A stretch of 64,000 nucleotides of DNA from Cocos nucifera (Eukaryota; Streptophyta; Magnoliopsida; Arecales; Arecaceae). The stretch is taken from NCBI GenBank assembly GCA_006176705.1, contig QRFJ01001023.1, forward strand, positions 310,001-374,000, in the 5' to 3' direction. Below the pieces are notes generated by a model. That model was not told the origin of the DNA and did not search any database. It saw nothing but the letters and a program-made list of their open reading frames with translations. Both the position numbers and the translations under genes were made by a program. The number at the start of each line of letters is the position of its first letter. The first letter of the stretch is position 1. Shown in pieces: positions 56,390 through 64,000 of the stretch.

Positions 56390-58340
56390 CTATCCCATGT
56401 CAAATATTGGATTGATAAATTTCAACAATTTTGGATTACCAATCTTAGGAAGATAGTTTGTGATTCTTTTATTAATATATTCATTACTAATTTTGGAAAG
56501 ATAGGATGCGACCCCAATCTCAGATCCTTGTTTGTCAAGAATTTTTTCTATTTGTCCTTGTAGAATGCTCATGAATTGAGTTTATGAGTTAGGAGTTAAG
56601 TTTGATACAATGGGTGTTGGAAGGATAACTAAAGATGGCTTCGGTTCTAGAGATAAATTAATATAATCTTGCTTAAATAACTCCATTGGCTCTTCATTGC
56701 ATGCCCCTTGCTCTTTATGAGAAGAACCAGGTTCTAGGGTTGAATTTTAATTAGGTTTATAGATATTGGATAAATTATCTATTCTCTTCTTCCCTTTGTC
56801 TATCTCATTTAGATTAGAACAAGCATCACTATCAGTTCTAGGCTCAAGTTCTTCTATATGGTTAGTTTTAGTACTAACATTTTCTTCTAAATTTTTATTT
56901 TGGCTAGTATCAGTATTAGCCTCTATCACCTAATCTGATATTGATCCTCAAAAATTCTCTCACGTCTAAGTTCAAAAATTATTTTGGTATTCTTAAATTG
57001 AAGATTCTTAGGTGGGACATTAGATTGATAACTTGGTCCAAATGGTTGATAGACAATAGGTGAATTGTTTATAAGATTTGTTAACGATTGATTTGATAAT
57101 TAACCTAGTTCTCCTCTCATGGTAGACTCTGCTAATTATCTTATTTATGCTTCTAGCTTAGCAATAGATTGTTGTTGAGTTAGAATCAATTGTTGCAATT
57201 AATTAAATCTATCATTGGCTAGATTGGTCTGTTAAAGAGGTGGGTATGATAGCTAATTATAATACAATGGCTGGATGGACTGACTAGGTTGACCATTATT
57301 ATAGGCATAGTTATGGTATTGGGGACTATTTTGATAGTTTTGCATGGATGGAATTTAGGTCTAAGCCCGAGTCTATTATGATCTCCAATAAAATTTAGGG
57401 TGGTTCCTCTAGTCTAGGTTATATGTATTTGAAAATAGATTGCTAACTAGTTTAGAGTAGCCGTGAGCAACTTAGACTTATTCTTAGATGAAAGATGAAA
57501 ATTGGGTAACCATGGGACATTTACTCTCATGATGGGTTTGGCCTGGCATAAATAAAATAAATTTTTTGATAATTAGAGGATGATGTAAATTGTACAAGAG
57601 ATTGTTAATCTAGGATTAAAAATTGATCTAATTTCTAAGCAAGAAAGTCGACTTTATCTAATTTTTAGGCTATTAGGTTCAAGTCAGCCTTAGAACTAGA
57701 TTCTGGATCATAGATTCCTACCTATTTTTAGTAGAAGGATAACGAAGTATGATTAATTAAGTTTTCACTTAAGATTTCAAATAAGACATCAGCTTCATCC
57801 TCATTTTTGCTCATGAATGCACCTCCACAAGATGCATCTACCATCTATCTATAATGATCCTCTAAATTCTTATAAAAAGCTTAAATAATTTGCTACTTAG
57901 ATAGACCATGGTGTAGGCATTTTTTAAAAAGTTTCTTAAATCTTTCTCATGACTCATGAATTTATTTTCTTGGAAGCTGAGCAAATTCAGTGATGGCTCG
58001 CCTCATGGTGTTGGTTTAGCCTATAGAATAAAATTTCTTAAAAAATTCATGTTGCAATTCAGCCTAAGTTCGAGATTGATTTTTCTATTATGCCAAGTCA
58101 ATAGTTGGCTTTATCTTTTAATGAAAAAAAAAAAAGATTAGTCTAAGTGCATCATTAGAAAAATTTTAAATTTTTATCATAGAGTAGATTTCTAAAAACT
58201 CATCTAGATACTTATAAAAATCTTCATTGGTATTCCCATAGAAGGATGGGAGCATCTGGATTGTAGTTGGCTTGATCTCATAGTGGGTTGCAAGAATATC
58301 AGGTAAGTTGATAAAAGTCTATGGGTTATAGGTGGAAAAA
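56390..58340 (-). pseudogene. gag: Athila-K gag, decayed
   Basis: Readable phrases in order on the minus strand: HYEIKPTTIQMLPSFYG (about 58290), EDFYKYLDEFLEIYSM (58225), SNDALRL, SLKDKANYWL (58110), and ESWERFKKLLKKCPHHGLS (about 57930, after one shift). MVDASCGGAFMSKNEDEAD follows at about 57840. The C-terminal part extends to about 56390 with acidic and N-rich stretches (57000-56750) and ILQGQIEKILDKQG (56560). Many stops. The order is that of Athila gag. Confidence 0.85.
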
Positions 58341-58370
58341 AATAAAATATTCCTTCACCTACCTAGATGG

Positions 58371-60653
58371 TGAAGGGAAATCCTGATTTCCCGATCTAGG
58401 TTCGTCCAGATCTGATCAGATCAAGAGATATATTTCAAAAATTTTCTCTTGATCTCAATCAGATCTTGATAAGTTTTAGATCTGATTATTATTATTTTAA
58501 TAAATAAAACAAAATAAGATAAATTAAATTAAATTTAATTTACCTGATTTGGGTAATCCTATTACCCTGTAGATGATCCTGATTGCAGCGGAAGGTTCTG
58601 GATCTTAGCCACGCAAGCGCCTGGCCTCTACCGGTATCCACTCGGGTTGGATCTGGAGATCCTCTTCTTCTCTATCACACCTCCAAAAATCAGATCTGGA
58701 TCTGATCTGGAGGATCTTCAAAACTCTTTTGAAGATCTGCAGTCGTCCTTTTGCAGCAGCGCAGCCTTCTTGCTTTTGATCGCCTTTCCTTGATCTGAAT
58801 CGCACCAACCTAAGTCCAAAACACCTTTTGGACGTGGAGAGCAAGGGGAGAAGAAGCTATGGCATGGAGAAGGAGGGGAGAGGCAGCCTTGGGGCGTGGG
58901 GTTTCTCAATTGCATTCGCTTAGGATTAGGGTTGGGCGCAGGGTCTTATTTATAGACCTCTTGTGATCCAACTCCTCTTCCTCTCAACCAATCACAACCC
59001 TTTGTGAAATCAGATCTAAATCTGATTGGTTGGAATAGAGACCCCTGGATTCCTCCTTAGAGGGCGCCTAAGACCAGTCAAACTGGATTCTTAGTAGAAC
59101 TCTGATTGGAATCCAAAAGGGAGGTGGAGTCCTTGTCCAACAAGGACTCCTAGGCGCCTCCTACTTGGGCTCACGCCACCCTTGGCGTGCGCCCTTCTCC
59201 TTGCCAGGTTCTGGCAGGGGGACAGGCCCCCACCAGCTCTCCAATAGGTGCATGACATGTGGTCAAAAGTCAAAGGGTGAATGGTCAACGTTTGACCAGT
59301 CAAAGGTAGACTTTTGACCAAAGTCAAAGAACAAGAAATGGCAGGTGACCAAAAATGGCAGGTAATGTCTTACAAATAAGACAACCTATTCTGACTTGGA
59401 CAACCTCCAGTCAGACCATATGAAGGCCTCTGATTGAGCACAAACTCCTTTGGCTCAGTCAGGACAACTTATTTGTGATAGTAAAAGAAGAACGTTAGGT
59501 TCAATCGAGTGCTAGCACGATTTCCTTGAACCTAATTGAATCTCATTCAGATCAATTGAACTAGATCAGTTCAATTGATGATCACCAGATTCAAACCCTT
59601 GTTTGTGTGACCCAGTTAGGTTCAGTTCTGTATGGTAATGGGATATGTCATGATCTCTATCATAGACATCATCGAAACTCCTTTCGATGGATCAGAACTC
59701 TTCTGATTCGAACAGCTAGAATGATCGATCATCTAAATCATTCTAATTGCTCCCAAAATCCACCAGTGACACCTAGCAGTATATGGTGGCAACCCATCAG
59801 AGCTGAATGCGAACCTCTTGGTGCAGCTACCTGTGTGATTAAGTTCTTCTATCTTGAGCCCCGATCAGATTAGGGTTAAGGTGAACTCGTCAAACCCTAG
59901 TCTCTGTCATATGATGTAATCATTCGATTCGAGTCCAATGTGAAAATCTAAATAGAAACTCTTTCTATTATTTCACTCTACCATGGCCATGGATTTCTGG
60001 ACTTGATTCTCATGATCATCATAGGGCTGCTCCTCTACCACCGAGGTAGATAGATTCCCATCTTGATGCAATCCAGTTCCTACAATGAACATGCTATAGC
60101 CAACATACACCTCAGGGTTCCATATGGCTAGGAGACCGAGTAATGGTGTAGTCAAACTATAACACCCTCAAGGTGAACTGCCGATGCATCTCAGGTCAAA
60201 GAACCAGACACACTACTGCAGCATCGAGTCAGTCATTGACGAGAAGGTAGACTTCCCTAATGACTACTCGAGGTGGTCACGCTCAGTGCCCTCGTTCTCT
60301 AACGAGTACCTGTACTCTCGCTCCGGTGTCTCCACACCGTAGACTCAAGACTCATCTACTAAAGAGAAGCGATCGTACACCAACCTTCCGGATCAATCAC
60401 CATCCTCGTGATGATCCTATGGTCGGGAGCTGTTTATGAGTTAATAATGATTATTCATGTCTTAAATTTTCAACTCTTGAAAATATGAATTATCATTACC
60501 ATTAACTCAAAGGATGTATCACAGACACTAAATACACATGGTGTGATAGAAAATAACCCATTTTATTAATTATAGTCAAAATTATAATTTTGCCCCTAGA
60601 AGTGTATTACAAGTGTCAGCCAATTCTGGCTTCTAGGGCACATATATCTAACA
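58371..60653 (-). repeat. Copia-L 3' LTR (2283 bp)
   Basis: Minus strand TGTTAGATATATGTG (60653) to TTTCCCTTCA (58371). It matches the Copia-A and Copia-H LTRs. It is preceded by the purine tract AAGTGGGAGAT (60654-60664). A TATAAATAA box lies at 58954-58946. Confidence 0.95.
58946..58954 (-). promoter_or_regulatory. TATA box of the Copia-L LTR
   Basis: TATAAATAA on the minus strand, at the same LTR position as the TATA boxes of the two sister elements. It is in the least decayed element, so the best candidate promoter in the window. Confidence 0.65.
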
Positions 60654-60667
60654 ATCTCCCACTTGTC

Positions 60668-61940
60668 CTAAAGCCAATTGGCTACAAGTCTAAGTCCCAT
60701 CTTCTCAAGGTGGGCTTCGATCTTCTGCTGGCCCAACGGCTTTGTAAGTGGGTCTGCCACATTATCTGCGGAGTTGACTCTCTTGACCTCAACGTAACCT
60801 TTCTCAAGGTAATCGCGGATGAGATGATATCGCCGCTCAATGTGCTTGGACTTCTGGTGAGACCTCGGCTCCTTAGCAAGGGCTATGGCGCCATTGTTGT
60901 CGCAGTAAAGAGGAATGGCATCTGATGGCATTACTCCAATTTCTGCAGCAAACTTCTTGTACCAGAATGCTTCCTTTGCAGCCTCTGATGCAGCTATATA
61001 TTCTGCTTCCATGGTGGAATCTGCTATCACAGTTTGCTTGGAACTCTTCCAGCTGACAGCTCCACCATTGCACACAAACAGACTTCCAGATGTCGACTTT
61101 CGATCATCTATATCGGACATGAAGTCCGAGTCTGTGTATCCCTGAACTTGGAGTTCTCCATTACCAAAGACCAACATCATATCCTTAGTTCTTCTCAAGT
61201 ACTTAAGGATACATTTCACAGAAGTCCAGTGTTCTTCACCTGGATTTGACTGATATCTGCTTGTGACACTCACAGCATGGGCTATATCAGGTCGTGTACA
61301 TAGCATGGCATACATGAGGCTCCCTATTGCAGAAGCATAAGGGATCTTGCTCATGCGTTCTATTTCCTCAGGTGTGCTGGGGCACATCTTCTTGGAAAGA
61401 TGAATACCATGTCTGAAGGGTATTAATCCCCTCTTAGAGTTTTCCATACTAAACCTCTTTAGTACTTCCTCTATGTACATCTTCTGTGAAAGTCCTAGCA
61501 TCCTATTCGGTCTATCCCTATAGACCTTAATTCCTAGAATAAAGGATGCTTCACCTAGGTCTTTCATGGAGAATTCCTTGGACAACCACATCTTGACTGA
61601 TGTCAACATGGGAATATCATTCCCAATAAGGAGGATGTCATCCACGTACAATACGAGGAAGACAACAGCGCTCCCACTGACCCTTTTGAAAACACATGGT
61701 TCCTCTTCATTTTTGATGAAACCAAACTTTTTGATCACATCATTGAAACGAGTGTTCCAGCTCCGAGATGCTTGCTTAAGTCCATATATGGACCTTTGCA
61801 GCTTGCAAACCTTGTGATCAGTATCACTGGATGTGAAACCTAGCGGCTGTTCCATATAGATATCTTCCTCAAGATATCCATTTAGGAATGCCGTTTTCAC
61901 GTCCATTTGCCATATTTCATAATCGAAATAGGCTGCAACA
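60668..61940 (-). CDS. pol: Copia-L reverse transcriptase palm/thumb and RNase H (open 425-residue frame)
   Basis: This is the longest open frame in the window. From the minus strand it gives FDYEIWQMDVKTAFLNGYLE, SLYG-type box IYGLKQASRSWN and the catalytic LYVDDILLIGND (about 61660). Then come LGEASFILGIKVYRD and RNase H with D in TDSDF, E in MEAEYIAASEA and D in LYCDNNGAIAL. The end is QQKIEAHLEKMGL and the stop at 60668-60670. The Met at 61945 is not a real start: one extra base near 61938-61942 separates it from the RT N-terminus, and the true gene is one polyprotein. All active-site residues for DNA synthesis and RNA removal are present. Without the extra base it would join the upstream frame. 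Sequencing error or real mutation are both possible. Confidence 0.95.
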
Positions 61941-62465
61941 GGCAAGCAATGTGCGGATGGATTTTAGCATAGCTACCGGGGAAAAGGTATCCTGATAGTC
62001 AATGCCTTCACGTTGACTATAACCTTTTGCCACCAGTCTAGCCTTGAATGTCTCCACATTCCCATCTGCACCAATCTTTCTCTTGAAGATCCATTTACAC
62101 CCAATAGGTACTATACCTTCTGGTGGATCTACCAAGGTCCAGACTTGGTTTGAGTGCATCGAGTCGATCTCTGACTTCATTGCCTCAAGCCATTTCTCGG
62201 AGTCGATATCTGATATCGCCTCGTTGTAGGTTTTGGGATCATCACCATGAGCACCATTACCTATGAGGAACATTTCCTCTACGTCCTCTGAAATAATACC
62301 TAAGTATCTTTCAGGGGGACGGGAAACTCTTTCCGATCTACGAGGTGGAGGAGGTAGTGTTCTTATTGGCTCAACCTGATTTGGTTCCACTTGGTCCTTA
62401 GCTCGTTCTGCTTGTGAGACTTTCTCATCAAGCTTAATCTGCTTTCCAATGCCGCTATCTTGAAT
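61938..62465 (-). pseudogene. pol: Copia-L RT N-terminal part
   Basis: Minus-strand frame from after the TAG at 62468-62466 down to the frameshift near 61940. It holds the basic linker (PPPPRRSERVSRPPERYLG), EKWLEAMKSEIDSMHSNQVW, DPPEGIVPIGCKWIFKRK, and KARLVAKGYSQREGIDYQD. After SIRTLLA the frame goes wrong (CCSLFRL, stop), where Copia-H reads the normal IAAYFDYE. This is the finger part of RT; no residue is missing other than at the shift. Confidence 0.93.
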
Positions 62466-63003
62466 AAACTATTTTTCAAGAAATATGGCATGTCGACTCA
62501 CAATCACATTGTGGTCTTCTGGAATGTAGAAATAGTATCCTAATGACTCTTTAGGATATCCTATGAATCGAGCTCTAAAGGACCTAAACTCTAACTTGTC
62601 CGCTTGTTGTCTTTTGACATGAGCCGGACAACCCCAAATTCTGAGATGACTCAGACTTGGTTTCTTACCGTGCCATATCTCATACGGTGTGGTAGGAACG
62701 GTTTTAGAGGGAACCCTATTCAGTAAATAGATTGAAGTTAATAATGAATGTCCCCAAAGAAAATCAGGGAGGTCTGTGAAGCTCATCATGGATCGAACCA
62801 TATCCAATAGAGTCCGATTTCTCCGTTCTGAAACCCCGTTGAGTTGAGGTGTTCCTGGTGGAGTCCATTGAGAGACTATGCCATTTTCCTTAAGATAGTC
62901 TAGGAATTCCCGGCTAAGGTATTCACCTCCTCGATCTGATCGAAGAACCTTAATGGGTTTTCCAGTTTGTTTTTCTACTTCATGTCTGAATTCTTTGAAC
63001 TTT
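62466..63003 (-). pseudogene. pol: Copia-L integrase, C-terminal part
   Basis: Minus-strand frame with KVLRSDRGGEYLSREFLDYL (second catalytic D near 62945), QLNGVSERRNRTLLD (catalytic E near 62830) and SLSHLRIWGCPAHVKRQQ. GYPKESLGYYFYIPEDHNV follows, and the frame ends at TAG 62468-62466 within LEK-stop-FIQD. It is cut from the upstream part by one extra base near 63005. The stop occupies the same codon as in Copia-H. Confidence 0.93.
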
Positions 63004-63587
63004 TCAAAAGGCTTCAGACTTGTGTCTCATAAGATACACATACCCATACCTAGACAGATCATCGGTAAAGGTAATGAAGTAGACAAAATTGCCTCTAGCC
63101 GGCACATCAAATGGGCCGCACACATCAGTATGTACTAGGGCAAGGAGATCTGTGGCCCTCTCCCCATGTCCAACAAAAGGGAGTTTAGTCATTTTGCCTT
63201 GAAGACAAGATTCACAAGTTGGATATGACTCAAAAGTCAATGGACTCAATAGCCCATTTTTCTCCAATTTGTTAATCCTATCTTCTGCTATATGACCTAA
63301 TCTCAGGTGCCATAGATATCTGTCGTTTGGACTATCCCTAGGTCGTTTGGCATTCACGTTTTGCTCGATAGTTAAAACAGGTACATCAATATGCAACTGA
63401 TAAAGACCATTAACAAGGAAACCATTTGCAATTTTATTTCTTTCATAAAGAATGTTACAATGGTCCTTAAAGAAGGTGATCACATAACCTTCTTGTGCTA
63501 AGCATGAAACAGAAATCAAATTCCTGCTAGCTGCAGGCACATAATAACAGTCTTTTAAAACTAAGTCTAAACCAGATGGTAATCGCA
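63004..63587 (-). pseudogene. pol: Copia-L protease end, GAG-pre-integrase and integrase N-terminus
   Basis: Minus-strand frame: protease end LVLKDCYYVPAASRNLIS, pre-integrase YLWHLRLGHIAEDRINKLEK (63330-63270), zinc ligands CESCLQGKMTKLPF (63220), and core start THTDVCGPFD-like HTDVCGPFDVPARGN. The first catalytic D lies in FTDDLSRYGYVY (63055). The frame ends MRHKSEAF-stop at 63004, where one extra base sits in a C/T run; sister Copia-H reads on as SEAFEKFKK. Confidence 0.94.
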
Positions 63588-63997
63588 AGAGGGTATGTTC
63601 CCACGGCTACTGCAGCAACTCTTGCTCCATTACCGACGCGTAGGATCATGTCTCCATCCCTCAGCCTCCTGCTATCCTCAAGACCCTGCATAGAAGTGCA
63701 CAGATGAGCACTAGAACCAGAGTCAAGCACCCAACTGGATGCAGAAGAAACCGTAAGGTTAGACTCAATAACGAGCATACCTCCAGAAGGACCTTCCTTC
63801 TTGTTCTTCAGGGTGGCCAGGTAAGTAGGGCAGTTCCGCTTCCAATGGCCGTCGCTGTTGCAATGGAAACACTTTCCTTTGCCATCGACCTTCTTCTTCG
63901 GTTCTGCCTTCTTCTTCTTTGATCCTTCCACCTTTTGCTTTTTCACAGACTTCTTTTTCTTTCCATAAGACTTTCTTTTGGAAGAAGTCCGTTCCAT
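63588..63997 (-). pseudogene. gag-pol: Copia-L gag C-terminus with zinc knuckle, and protease active site
   Basis: From the right edge the minus strand gives a lysine-rich stretch (KRKSYGKKKKSVKKQK). It is followed by a complete knuckle CFHCNSDGHWKRNC (C-x2-C-x4-H-x4-C, about 63875-63835). The protease active site LDSGSSAHLC lies near 63720 and RRLRDGDMILRVGNGARV near 63650. Near 63586 one extra G shifts the frame (PLAITIWF instead of PLRLPSG). The gag start is outside the window. Confidence 0.94.
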
Positions 63998-64000
63998 AGC

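Larger units (their letters stand above)
55310..58370 (-). mobile_element. Athila-K: gag and 3' region of an Athila-type element
   Basis: The minus strand reads from the middle of gag (58340) to a 3' non-coding region (56390-55310). No protease, RT or integrase is seen. Copia-L is inserted at 58371 in the gag; the gag start and 5' LTR must lie beyond Copia-L. The 3' side is cut at the Copia-J junction. Confidence 0.8.
58371..64000 (-). mobile_element. Copia-L: best-preserved Ty1/copia element (long-LTR family 1), cut by the right edge
   Basis: The minus strand shows gag end, protease, integrase, RT, RNase H, purine tract and full 3' LTR. All catalytic motifs are kept; only three single-base insertions and one stop are seen. 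It lies in the Athila-K gag. The 5' LTR and gag start lie outside the window. Confidence 0.96.

Noticed and set aside
1..64000. Possible host genes, tRNA or rRNA genes, or a defence or biosynthetic cluster
   Set aside because: Every stretch with coding character resolves to retrotransposon gag or pol or to a Tat antisense ORF; no intron-bearing gene model or tRNA-like fold was recognised by eye.

Overview
The window is plant nuclear DNA made almost wholly of LTR retrotransposons in various stages of decay. I see no host gene, tRNA, rRNA, CRISPR array or bacterial-type operon. Ty1/copia, Athila-type Ty3/gypsy and Tat-type Ty3/gypsy elements with dual RNase H and an antisense ORF indicate a flowering plant. 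The family mix reminds me of a monocot, perhaps a palm, but that is a guess from memory.

Names used here: Copia-A 1-3509 (+), Tat-B 3510-12214 (-), Copia-C 12215-14969 (-), Athila-D 14970-36387 (+), Copia-E 15232-31254 (+), TRGAG-F 22943-28456 (+), Athila-G 36388-39483 (-), Copia-H 39484-49656 (+), LTR-I 50221-52240 (-), Copia-J 52241-55310 (-), Athila-K 55310-58370 (-), Copia-L 58371-64000 (-). Copia-A, -H and -L are one family, with LTRs of about 2.28 kb starting TGTTAGATATGTG. Copia-E, LTR-I and Copia-J are a second family, with LTRs of about 2.5-2.9 kb starting TGTTAGGAAATG or a decayed form. Tat-B and TRGAG-F are an autonomous element and its shortened relative.

Left half (1-39483): the insertions are nested. 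Athila-G was entered by Athila-D. Athila-D was entered by Copia-C, upstream of or at the start of gag, and by Copia-E, inside gag. Copia-C was entered by Tat-B in its integrase region. Tat-B was entered by Copia-A in its antisense ORF. Copia-E was entered by TRGAG-F in its 3' LTR. The outer ends of A, B, C, D and G lie beyond the left edge.

Right half (39484-64000): Copia-H is complete except for the first ~225 bases of its 5' LTR, which is cut at the junction with the equally cut LTR of Athila-G. After a ~560-base unassigned stretch come a partial LTR (I), a 3'-terminal piece of Copia-J, a gag-only Athila-K piece, and Copia-L, the least decayed element. Copia-L runs off the right edge with all catalytic motifs visible, broken by three single-base insertions and one stop codon shared with Copia-H.

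Nothing here acts as a working gene cluster. The coding pieces would supply gag, protease, integrase, reverse transcriptase and RNase H for retrotransposition, but every one carries breaks. The points of most interest are the autonomous/non-autonomous pair with clean target duplications, the tandem arrays inside LTRs and 3' regions, the antisense ORF, the shared in-frame stop and the nesting order.
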